Part shown: positions 54,001 through 64,000 of the stretch, piece by piece | Numbering within the stretch: the stretch's first letter is position 1 | How the letters are laid out: every line of letters begins with the position of its first letter | The notes under the pieces: generated by a model | Databases searched by the model: none | Told to the model about the DNA's origin: nothing | What the model saw: the letters and a program-made list of their open reading frames with translations, nothing else | Made by a program: the position numbers and the translations under genes | NCBI GenBank assembly: GCA_000149265.1 | Contig: CH003228.1 | Coordinates: 1,310,723-1,374,722, forward strand | DNA from: Ciona savignyi | Lineage: Eukaryota > Chordata > Ascidiacea > Phlebobranchia > Cionidae | Direction of reading: 5' to 3' | Length of the DNA stretch: 64,000 nucleotides

Positions 54001-56692
54001 ACTACTTAATACATTTGGGGTTCATCTTCTCTTTTTTTACGAATGCATATTTTCTGAACTTTTAATTTTGTAAGTGTGCTGTTCTAATTGCAGATATGTA
54101 GCTGTAACAAAGCTTCAGTACCGGTATAAAACAGAATTCCGGAAGATTTTACCACGAATCGTTATGATATGGATGGCAGCTGTGCTATTATCTGTTGCGC
54201 CTTACTTTGCTTTCCCTTCCCTTGAAGTTGGAGAAACGAAACAGGTGAGTCTTGCAACATGCGCTTAGATTTAATATTTTACGTAAATTTATTGATGAAA
54301 TGCTTGAGGCGTATTTAACCTATCAAACAATAAACTCCAATATTTATATTTGGTTCTAACAACGTTTACTTGTATTACATATGTAGCCATATGTATGCAT
54401 ACCAACTACACCACATACTTGCTTTATACCAGCGATTATTCCAATACAAAAGAGGAACTTATCTTTGTTCAGAAGGTAACATTTCAACCTAGATTGTTCG
54501 TTGTAGACTTCAATCGAAGATGGCGGAGTACTAATAAAGAACGTAACAGTAGCAACCACTACTGGTAGTGAAATGGCTGCAGTTCAAAATGAAGAATTTA
54601 TTTGCATTGTCAACACCAACAAGGTAAAACAGTTGTATGTATGTTTGTACATATTATATTCCATTCATTAGCGAACCCCATGATTATATAAATTGAAGTT
54701 TGATACGTCTTCAGGTTTACCGAATCGTCGCGACTACAGTTGCATTCTACGCTCCATTAGTAATTATTATCGTCATTTATTGGAGGGTTGCTCGAATAGC
54801 GTGGACCAGGATACACCATACTGTCTCTGCGACGCCAACAAGCGGAAACCAATTCAAATTTCCGAAAACGAAATTGAGGTTTGTTCTCTTCGTAACCAGA
54901 TAATATAAAAGTAAAAAGTGCTAAATATTTTTTAATTCGCCCTAATTTTTTTAAGCCCATAAAATATATATCTAATATGGAAGTTAAAACACACTTCGTT
55001 TATACAGTAATGGAAAGAATGTGAGCTCCAGTCATACAACCGCAACGGCACCACCCAAACGAAGGTATATGGTATTCTGTGCTTAAAGTAGATTTAACAG
55101 TAGCTTCTTAAGATCTAATTCTCAATTTAACAAATATATTGATTGCTATGCTGTTTCTATTCATTATGGATTTGTGGATAAATAGTTAAAGTTTAATGGT
55201 GATCGAAATTTGACACACAAAATATCCTCAGAAAAATCAAAGATTTTACTCTTGGCTTGTTTCGGAAGAAAACTTTGAGATTTTGTTGTCATAGCGATTG
55301 GTGTATGCCAAACAAGGAGCTCGGTGATTCCTTTGAAGAAGCGATTGATACACCCAACCACAGTCAATTAAGAGAAGAGTTTTATGCTAAAACTAAAACA
55401 AATCCACGTGAAAACGATTGTGGAATAACAGTGCCCAAAAACAATTATTCTCCGCCTACTCTACAAAAAGAAGCACTGCACAACTCGATTCGACAAAATT
55501 CCTTACGTCACACCTCGCGTCATAAACAACATTTACACGAGGCGTTTTGCGTTTTAAGTCTTGGGTTGCGGCACAATCCAACATCTGTGCGAAGGTCCTC
55601 TCATGGGTCGGTTATAAAGCAGCTTTCTATTGATGATTCAAGAAGCCTGAAAAGATCCCGATCTCAGTGTGACATACCAACAATATTGATAACTGAAGTC
55701 GCAAATGCGAAGGAATTAAAGCGAACCAGGGACAAAAACGACCACATGATTTCGAATTCAAAATCTGAACACTCGGGATTACCTTATAAACTCCAGAACA
55801 ACAGGAAAGATCGCGTATTCCATCGGTAACCGCAGCACAAGATCCTCGCTTCGGTCCACCTGTTCGAGTTTCCTTCGTACGCCGTCTCAGATGCGCAGTG
55901 GAAGCTCCGTCTTTCTGCATGGCGCTTCAAGAAGACGGATTACATTGCACAGGGAGAAAAAGGTACCTAGATAAGATCATCTTCTATTTTAAGTGCATTT
56001 TGTCCGTTTCCCGGTATCGGTGTGACCAGGTTGTATTTGTCAGGGGTTCGAAGAACGCATAATTGGGTTGTTTACAGCATAATATACGATTCGTCATAAT
56101 AAAACCCTTATCCGTGTATAGATTACCGTTTCCTGTACATTATAAGTATAAACCCTGTCGTTAGGATTTTATTATTACAAAAGAGTGATACGATGTGAAA
56201 ATAAAAAGGTTAGCGCACAATTTCCGCGCAATGAGCAAAGTTATACGCATTTCTGCTATTCACTTTTGCATTATATAATCGTGCCTTACTTTAAAGAAGT
56301 GAATAGGTCAACCTACTTATATGATGGCTTTTCGGTTTATTTATCTTTATTAGTTAACGTATATATCTTATATAAAATGCCACATGGTTTCTAGGATTAC
56401 ACAAATCCAATTTAGTATTTTAGTATGTTTGCTTTTTTTATTCCAGATAATCCGCACTATGGGAATGGTCATTGGTGCATTTGTGGCATGTTGGTTGCCA
56501 TTTTTTCTCAAAGAACTAATCATGCCGTTCTGTGGAGAATATTGTTACCTTGATCCGTCCGTTGAAGTGTTTATTAACTGGCTCGGGTATGCCAATTCCG
56601 CACTGAACCCTTTTATTTATGCATTTTCCAACGCCGAATTCAACAAGGCTATTCGTAAGTTATTACGATGGTGTAAACATCGTCAAGGATAG
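51092..56692 (+). CDS. Serotonin-receptor-like aminergic GPCR, eight exons, apparent frameshift in loop 3
   Basis: Exons 51092-51279, 52459-52647, 54094-54244, 54507-54623, 54715-54878, 55008-55064, 55232-55962, 56447-56692. Seven helices are covered: TM1 VGFVFGLIILVGLVGNAIII; TM2 SLAMADLLVSFLVSPF; TM3 CQLFTFLDVTCCTASILHLC with the amine-binding Asp and DRY; TM4 IVMIWMAAVLLSVAP. The second outer loop has the disulphide Cys (EFICIVN). TM5 has VAFYAPLVIIIVIY, TM6 GAFVACWLPFF, TM7 FINWLGYANSALNPFIY. The DVTCCTASILHLC and INWLGYxNSxLNP blocks are closest to 5-HT1-type receptors, so a Gi-coupled serotonin receptor is the inference. The third inner loop is very long (about 300 residues). Exon 55232-55962 is 731 nt, one base more than its phases allow, and the frame changes between 55767 and 55829. 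The start may lie further 5': the region before ATG 51092 is open to the splice site and supplies the N of an N-M-T glycosylation site. Confidence 0.87.
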
Positions 56693-58630
56693 TGACCGGC
56701 CTACTTTATCTATAATGTTCCATTTGATATGCCTTTTTTATTTGTTGCAATTTTATGTTGTGAATTTAAACTCATGTTTCATGAACTTTTTTACAAAATC
56801 TTACGTGACTTTAAAAAAAATTATAATCACTTCTTATTCGTATTTGATTTGTCGGTCTTTGGGGATAGAAGTTTCTAATATATCAATGCAGGAAACGTCT
56901 TTATACGTAACGTATGTATAGCTTTAATTTCTGAATTCAAAATCACTCTTTTTATTTAATTTACCTAAAAATGAAATATATTTTACCCTGGAAAGGGCCC
57001 ATATTTTTTACTCTTTATTTGAATCATTTTTATCTTTATTTTAAATTAACTCCTTCGGTTTCAATACCTTACTGTTTATTTGAGCCAGTTGCACTATTTG
57101 TGTTGACACGTCACTTTCACTTGCGTAATGATATACAAATAAAAATTGACCAGTATGATGCTGCGGGAGGTTTGGTAATTTACACCAAGTATAAAAATCC
57201 AAGAAATAATAAAAGGTATTATAAACGAATTTTAGATTGTATTAAAATAACATTAATCTAGATTACCTAATTAACCTACCATGTTCAACCTAACTTATAC
57301 TAAATAAAATTTATAATCGATAAATCAGAAGATATTTTCGCACAAAAGTTAGGTTGCGTAATTAAACACCGTGTATTAATGTTTTGAACTAAATATGGTA
57401 ACTTCTCAATCAAATACACACAGCCCGACATACTGACGATGGGAGCAAGATATTGTAATGCCGTTCGATAACTTTTTTAGGTAAAGCATGATTATCAATT
57501 ACGTTTAATTTACATGTCGGTCAATTTTAGACTGTTCGTTATATAGCCATCATCGAATGAGATTTCCATAATTACCTTGGCTTAACCTAACGGCCACACA
57601 AAATACCGACTAAAAATTTACGCATTATAAATTGTTATAGTAGTCAAACCAGCCATATTCGTCGAAAGAGAAATAAGAGAAACATTAAATAGCGAGAAAC
57701 CTATTGTTTTTATGGACTAACCTTAAACCTAAAAAAAATAGCTGCCGTTTTGATGACGCATAATCGCGGATTCCCTAAAACGTTTAAAAATTAAGTTAGC
57801 GGTTTATTATCACACAAAATCTTTAACCAAATTAAAATACTACAGATAATTAACAATAAATAAGTATTTGTATTAAAACATTAAATTTGTTTGGCTTTCA
57901 CGGACCACATTTCGATAATGATAAACGAGATTCTGCATTATATGGATTTTTTTCATGCAAAAATGGTGCACAACAAATTTGCACAATGAACTCGCACAGT
58001 TCATACGCAGGCATCGTGGCAGCTTCAGGTGATATAGCGGGGTTTATTGAAGTAGTATATATGTTATTTTAAATACAAAATGATTCTAAATATACTGTAC
58101 ATATTAATTATCCTTGAATTGGCCTTAATTTTTCTATCTGCAATCTTACATAGATACTACATTAATGTAGTATCTATGAATCTTATCAATGTTTATTAAA
58201 CACTTTGGCTTGGACGGAGTTTGTTTAGATTTCTATGAAACAGTGGTGCCAGTTTTATTTCTAAAATGTTAGTACCAAAACAAAAACAGTTGAAGGACAG
58301 TTCAATTCTATACGGTTTGTTTAGTTTTACTTTATTATAGTTTTCCATCTCGTTTTAGTGACATTTTGGTTGCTAAGGCTTATCTAGGCTTTACTTGATT
58401 TAATACTGTCTGTTTCTGTGTTATAATTTGTTGTATTGCAGTTGTTTAATATTAAAGCAAAACGGTAGTTACTTAATTTAGTACCCGTGATGGCGTGATA
58501 CAGTAATTTATATTTTTATTTAGCATAGATATTCCACCAATGTTATTCTTTACAATCATTCACAATCACTTACTTTTACCCATCTCCAGATGTGTTTATC
58601 TCATACCAAAGTGTTAAATACAACTGAATA
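56693..58630. other. Spacer between GPCR and RETREG
   Basis: Very AT-rich. The frame at 56971-57261 is open for 96 codons but resembles no family. A perfect 30-bp palindrome lies at 58149-58178. A 3' splice site (CATCTCCAG, ends 58589) precedes the RETREG ATG by 41 bases and probably ends a 5'-UTR intron or is a trans-splice site. Confidence 0.4.
58149..58178. repeat. Perfect 30-bp palindrome
   Basis: CATAGATACTACATT is followed directly by its exact reverse complement, with no loop. It stands alone in AT-rich intergenic DNA. Confidence 0.9.
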
Positions 58631-59866
58631 ATGGAATTTGGTGCTGGGGATGCATTTAATACCCAATCAAGCGGTGTTGAACAACTTGCTTTAAAGCTTT
58701 ATCAATATGTTCGTAGTTATGAATCTGTGATTCTTTATTTTCAACGTCTACTAGTTTGGGAGAAGCCTGCACAATCAACAGTTTTCCTGATTATTATCCA
58801 TATTGGTTTCTGGTATTTGACAATACGAAGCAGTCATGCACTTGGTTTCATCTCTTCTCTAGTACTTGCCCTTGTGTGGTTGGATATGTGGAAGCATAGA
58901 ATATGGCCAGAGATCAGAGCTGAAGCTCCAGATCCAGAATCAGAATGGGGTGAATTGCACCCCAGACTTCTAAGTTTACGTGAAATGTGTGATATTGTTG
59001 CTGAAGGGATTGTGAATTTAAAAGCTGTTTTCTGGAATGTTGTTGAATTTAAACAAAACTTTCCTGGGAAATTTTGTTTCATGTTTTGCATTTTCTGTCT
59101 ATTTCTAAACTTCATTGGGAGTTTAGTACCAGGCGTTCTCCTTGCTTATACTGTAATGCTTTGCTTATTATTCTGGCCATTGCTGTGGTACAACAAAATT
59201 CTAGAACGTACTTACACATATGTAGAGCCTTTCCTAATGCAATTGCAATATACTTTAAAACAACGGCCAGCAACAACCTACTATATGACAAAGTATTTAA
59301 AGGCTAAAAAAGATTCAAAGTCAGAGACAACTGCAGATGATGATATTTCTGAATTTGTTCCTGAACTTGATGAAAAAACAGCAGCAGTTCTTGCTCGTGC
59401 TCTGACAGATGACTCTGAGTTATCAGAGACGGATGAAGAAATTTTAGCTCAGGAGGTACCACTATTTTCTAGAGCCAGTACACCTGATGACTTCACCACG
59501 AAAGAAGTCTATGTATCCTCACTTCCAAACCAGTTCCCTACAATCGAAGCGGACGATTCAGATGATGACGATCTTGGTATTCCAGAATCACATCTGCATG
59601 ATCAAGGGATAGGGACAGGCCAACCTCAAGTTGGCCTTCAGGAGCAGATATCAGCCATGAAGACGGACATACTCAACTCAGCAATCCGAACAAAGGTTTG
59701 GGACACTTTGTCCAACTTTGCACACTCCATGCAGCAGACAGGGAACACTCAGGAGGATGGTAATGAGCAAAACACAAACTCTTCTACCCCCACCAGCGAA
59801 TTTGAATTCATAAATTTGGAAAACGAAGCCCAGGCAGCCAATTTGGAAACTATGAACACTAACTAA
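58631..59866 (+). CDS. RETREG: RETREG/FAM134 reticulon-homology ER-phagy receptor
   Basis: An intact single-exon frame of 411 aa. The reticulon-homology domain has two hairpin membrane segments (about residues 50-85, STVFLIIIHIGFWYLTIRS ... FISSLVLALVWLDMW; and about 147-185, FCFMFCIFCLFLNFIGSLVP). The segments are joined by the family signature ESEWGELHPRLLSLREMCD, with AEGIVNLKAVF and FKQNFPGKFC before the second hairpin. The long acidic tail has DISEFVPELDE and, near the C-terminus, SEFEFINLENE, an LC3-interacting motif (F-E-F-I after acidic residues; DDFELL in vertebrates). RETREG proteins bend ER tubules and recruit ATG8 proteins for ER-phagy. Vertebrate RETREG genes have several introns; this one has none in the coding region. 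Which of RETREG1-3 it represents cannot be said, and one pre-duplication orthologue is likely. Confidence 0.95.
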   Translation: MEFGAGDAFNTQSSGVEQLALKLYQYVRSYESVILYFQRLLVWEKPAQSTVFLIIIHIGFWYLTIRSSHALGFISSLVLALVWLDMWKHRIWPEIRAEAPDPESEWGELHPRLLSLREMCDIVAEGIVNLKAVFWNVVEFKQNFPGKFCFMFCIFCLFLNFIGSLVPGVLLAYTVMLCLLFWPLLWYNKILERTYTYVEPFLMQLQYTLKQRPATTYYMTKYLKAKKDSKSETTADDDISEFVPELDEKTAAVLARALTDDSELSETDEEILAQEVPLFSRASTPDDFTTKEVYVSSLPNQFPTIEADDSDDDDLGIPESHLHDQGIGTGQPQVGLQEQISAMKTDILNSAIRTKVWDTLSNFAHSMQQTGNTQEDGNEQNTNSSTPTSEFEFINLENEAQAANLETMNTN

Positions 59867-62800
59867 ACTTGATATTGATACCATGTGTTAACATTTTGAA
59901 TATAATATTCAATGGAATTTTAAGATAGTTTCGTATTTTATCATTTAAACTTGCTTATTATTGTATTGCAACAGACACAGAAGCAGCAAACTGTTTGAGT
60001 TAATCCATAATAACATCCGTGTGTTGACATGTAAACTAACCATATGGTGGTAATCATAACCATATGGTGGCTTTACCGGTACTTTAAAATATTTTTTTCA
60101 CTTTTAGTTTCTCATGATATAGGTAAGTTAAGAATTTGTAATGTAATTTGATTAAAATTTAAAATCAAGACGAATCCTGAATCAAACTGGCGTTTATATA
60201 TTTTCATTGTATATTTAAACAATATTTTTAAAATAAGTTTTTATTGACTAATTTTTAACTCTTTGCATAACTGGATACAGTTTTTAGTTTAAAATGGGTA
60301 TTAAACTTAAGTGTGTGTATAAGTACATCTTGATCATTATTCTGAATATTTTTATTGTAAACTATATTTTTATTTCTTAAGAGAGTTATTAATAATATTA
60401 CCATTTTGTATCTTACATTGGTCTATCATTCTTTTCTTTTCAATGTTTTCTTGTATATATTTGGTTGTTCTATATAAAGTATCACATAGATCTTTGTACT
60501 AAAGATATTTAGAAGGCTGCACATTTCTGCTGTGGTGATATTAATACAAGTGCGTTTTTAACGTTGAGGTGACAATACATTACATTGTTTAATTTCGAAT
60601 TCTGCTACCGAAAAAGGTGGAAGAAACGGCACTTGCGGTTAGTCAAATTTACTTCCGGAAGATAATCGAAAATCAAATTTAAAACTGTGGTAATGGTAAT
60701 TCGTTCGTGCAGGCGCTTACACGCTCGCAATTGGACCCTTGAAACCTGCATAATGTTGAACCCGAACAGGCGGGGTTGAACTCGCACGATAATAGGGGTC
60801 TAAGCCAAAGGGGTTGGGAACAGTGGCTGGGGTTACAAAAAAATGAATATCGACATAAGCTGTAAAGGATATAAATCTGGGGTAAGGATTTGCGAATACA
60901 AATAGGGGGTTAGAAACATGATCGTTTTAATGATGAGGGCAATACGCCATACAATTTCTTAAAGATTGAAGATTTTAATTTTAGAATTGAAAAATCTGGC
61001 CTGAAGTAATCCATGCCCAGCCACGACGAACATGGGGTTAACACACGGGCAATCGCAGATTACCTCGCGCCCATCGTTTGGTTACCGGTGCTATTCAGTG
61101 TGTTACATATTACTGATACATTCCTTTAATTTATTTAACCCATTAATCCGCTGGGTTCAGGCAATGTTCGTTAAGTGCTCTTGCCAAAGAACCAACTAAC
61201 CCACTAGCTGGTGACCAATAATTTTATTATTTTTAATCACAACAATGATGTGCCTTCAATTGATTTTTAATATCATCTGTATTATTAACGTTTATGTCTT
61301 GATCTTTTCGATCAAGTTTTCTGAAGGTGTGAGTAAAGTTAATTTTTTTTGCTGAAAAATCTGATCTGAAGCACCCGATCCGTCCAAAAGCATACGCTTA
61401 AAGCGAGTCTATGTTTTTGTATGAGTTGTTTTGAGTATCGTTTGAATTTTGAGTTTGAAGATCGGGTGTCTGAAGTCTAACAAAAGCTCTAAACGCTGGT
61501 GGCGCTAGAGGACAAAATTATAAATTGTTCTATGTTTGGATATCCCGGTGATTTTGATCATTTCAGTTTAGACAATAAGTTGACGTTTGTTGCAAGTGTA
61601 ACTTTTAGCTGTTCACGTTTTATTTAGTTAATTCCTGGGATGTGAATTTTTGTGTTCATTTATTCTGAATAGTTAGCTACGCATTGTGGTGAGCCATCAG
61701 CCAAAAGATGGTGGAATCGAAACCACAGCCAGCTGATCAATTCTCCATTGCCAAAGCACTTAGCAGGCGTTGCCTTATTTTCACTTTTCAGCAGTTAATT
61801 GGGTTGAACAAAAAACTCTAGGAATATTTTTAACATAACATACTGTGTTATCCCTGACAAATTAATGGAATATTTAAAAATTGCACATTTAATTTATGAT
61901 AATGTATGATAAAGAACATCCGCTGCGTTTTTCCATAGGCCAACATAAAAAAGAGTTAACTAACCTATTTTAATGCAGTGTATATATTTTTACAGCAACC
62001 ATTAAATTGCTTTTGGTGTATACAAAAATACTGTGTAATTGTAATGTAATACTGCGTCGTACTTGTCATCTTGAGTTTCACATTCTCGTTATAACTTTAA
62101 TATAAAATTCAATGGGCTACCAGCAAAATGATAAAAGGGAAACGTGGATGTAGAACTTGGGATCTTCTGCAAAGAAAATGAGCAACTACAGCAAGCAAGA
62201 ACTGAATAACTCTGCAGCCATACGACAAGAAATACAGAGGTAGTAAGCTTAGATCACTTACTGGAACAGATAGGCATATCAGAGTACCACTCACATACTG
62301 TAAAATATATATGAGTAGTAATATAAACTGTTCCTTTACAATACAATTGCAGTAGTGTATAATCAAAATACTGTATGGCCAAACTAGTTTATCGCTTTAC
62401 AGCTAGAATGGACAATACCGAAGTGTGCAGTGTGCAAATGTTAAAGAAAAAAGTGTGTGTTAAAGAGTCCTTACTTTAAGTGTGTACAAACCAAATTAAA
62501 ACACTGAATGTATTGACATGATAGGATATTTTCTTTTTCGACATACTACTCCCCAGTGATATTGAATAAAAAGATATATGTACTCTTTTAAACTAATATT
62601 CAAGCGTGCAATCATAGAGCAATCAATCTTGAGTTTGCAGCTGCAGTACTTTCCAAATTGTTTTTCAGTTGAAACATTGTGAGATCGAAACCTTTCCAGC
62701 TAGTCGGTTGTGTCCTTGTGCAAACATGGCCTGGATCTAGTGGATTACTTTGAGGCACCAAACTAGATAACTTTTAGTTTTTTTGGTGCCTTCCTGGTTT

Positions 62801-63490
62801 TGCTGTAGTATTTTTTATTTCTTTGGTTAATTATTGGAATTTCAGTTAACGCCATATTTGTTTTGGTATATATATATATATTTATATGACATGTATTTTT
62901 AAATAGTTGGTTATAATTGCTGCAGCGAAAGAAACAAAAATAAAAGTTGTATTGTATTGTATTGATTACTTGGTTGTACTAAAACTGAAAAACTACTTAA
63001 TTAAATACAACAGACTGCACTCCCTTTCGATATTCCGATGGTGTAACCTAATTGTATATAAATAAACATTTAAAAAGGGATAATTTATGCAGTAGATGTC
63101 CACATTTTTAAACTAACAACACCATACTAAATTGATAATTAGTATGCGGCACCTTGGAAAATGCACAGCAATTTTGCTTTGATGTTTTATGCCACACTGA
63201 CAAACAAACTCTGCTCCTAACTTAATATAATTCCAGTATTGCACATTACTGTACAAGCTAACTTTTTTATCGGTGTTTCACATATCGGATTAAAAAGTAA
63301 AACAGATTGAAGTGTTGCAAATTTGAATAACATTGAAGTAATAGCCTTCCATGGTGCTGCTGTACCCTGTTTGTGAACTGCTGGACTAATGAATGCAACT
63401 ATTAGACTAAAAGTTACTAAAAATTAAGGATACAGTTCATACTATTTTATTAAAGAATAAATGTTGTCTTTTAGGTTTAAACTACTGCAT
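59867..63490. other. Downstream of RETREG: repeats and non-coding
   Basis: RETREG 3' UTR followed by AT-rich sequence. A SINE copy lies at 61013-61215, with smaller tRNA-like SINE heads at about 61690-61810 and 62690-62745. A TA microsatellite lies near 62868. No exon supported. Confidence 0.45.
61013..61215 (-). repeat. tRNA-derived SINE-like repeat, copy D
   Basis: The reverse-strand core is well kept: GGGTTAACACACGGGCAATC, ATTACCTCGCGCCCATCG, GGTTACCGGTGCTATT, ACCCATTAATCCGCTGGGTT, CAGGCAATG and CTAGCTGGTGACC. Confidence 0.8.
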
Positions 63491-63496
63491 GTATGT

Positions 63497-63608
63497 TTTA
63501 GATTTGAAGGTGTCCATCCGCAACATATATGCGGTATATGAGCTTCTTCAAAGAATTCCAGATCATGACCTTCAAAATCAAATTCGAGACCACGTAATTA
63601 AATATTGA
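63497..63608 (+). CDS. Candidate terminal coding exon of an unidentified gene
   Basis: After a 3' splice site (TATGTTTTAG, ends at about 63502), one frame is open and protein-like: DLKVSIRNIYAVYELLQRIP, then DHDLQNQIRDHVIKY and stop TGA. The other two frames stop at once. The stretch is amphipathic-helix-like. No upstream exon was recognised within the window and I cannot name the family. It could equally be a chance open stretch. Confidence 0.3.
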
Positions 63609-64000
63609 AGGTAAATTTAATTTCGACCTTAAGCTCATTTGGTTTTAAAATATATAATAATTAAATACAATAATCACATGCTAGATCATCATTATTGATT
63701 AATCTAAGTAATGTTTTTTAACAATATACTTTTTTTAAAAGTTGAAATACTCGAAAAAAAAACATGAAAAGGGTAATTGATTTATTGTTTTTGACTTATA
63801 AAAAAATAAGACGTTTTTTAAGTAGTTGTCTCTACGTAAAGAATAGAGTAAGTCTTTGACCACTTTCTAGGTCAGTTTCACAGTCAGTTATTTGCAAGCA
63901 TTTTAAAGCAAGCTTAAAGTGCTCTTACAGTAAAGCCTACAAAAGCACTTAATACTACTACACTTTTTTTCCTTTTCCAACCTCCTTAGTAATTTCATTT

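Noticed and set aside
56971-57261. 96-codon open frame downstream of the GPCR
   Set aside because: Composition is that of AT-rich DNA (many K, I, Y, F), without any recognisable motif. Probably GPCR 3' flank.

Overview
The window is eukaryotic, AT-rich genomic DNA. It has small exons with GT-AG introns, many degenerate transposons and no prokaryotic gene organisation. The best clue to the organism is an intronless precursor at 40.7-41.4 kb that encodes three tunicate-type GnRH peptides (QHWSYEYMPGG twice, QHWSKGYSPGG once). These are the tGnRH-5 and tGnRH-6 sequences of the sea squirt Ciona. The doubled tGnRH-5 fits what I remember of Ciona savignyi better than C. intestinalis; that species call is inference.

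Layout. 1-1.5 kb: last two exons of a sideroflexin (+). 3-6.6 kb: a complete six-exon BNIP3/NIX mitophagy receptor (-), convergent with it. 6.6-11.2 kb: no convincing gene; repeat fragments and one candidate start exon. 11.2-16.3 kb: RIOX1 (NO66) JmjC oxygenase (+), with one exon carrying an apparent +1 frameshift. 16.3-18.8 kb: SINE-like debris and a dead hAT transposase. 18.8-19.1 kb: COX7C (+). 19.5-22.7 kb: six-exon CFAP418 (-), whose large intron holds a SINE and a 1.1 kb hAT-type element with an exact 8-bp target duplication. 23.3-24.7 kb: single-exon TRMT10C (-).

25.5-36.1 kb is the most unusual region. About 10.5 kb is bounded by long inverted repeats (roughly 150-200 bp, ending ACTAGAGAGTGTCAA). 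Inside are two near-identical direct copies of a 3 kb segment, each with an intact GNAT acetyltransferase gene. A 5'-truncated LINE with an 11-bp target duplication is nested in the first copy, and a pogo-like MITE lies in both. A related end at 49.79 kb follows a five-unit array of a 335-bp repeat.

37 kb: a clean 332-bp hAT MITE. 40.7-41.4 kb: GnRH precursor (+). 42.2-43.4 kb: a four-exon secreted protein of unknown family (-). 51.1-56.7 kb: a multi-exon serotonin-type GPCR (+) with a very long third intracellular loop and a second apparent +1 frameshift. 58.6-59.9 kb: single-exon RETREG/FAM134 ER-phagy receptor (+). 60-64 kb: SINE fragments and one orphan terminal exon.

The genes form no evident operon. 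Several products are mitochondrial (sideroflexin, BNIP3, COX7C, TRMT10C), and two are LIR-bearing selective-autophagy receptors (BNIP3, RETREG). Exon structures were assembled by hand from splice consensus, reading phase and remembered protein families; no alignment was run.
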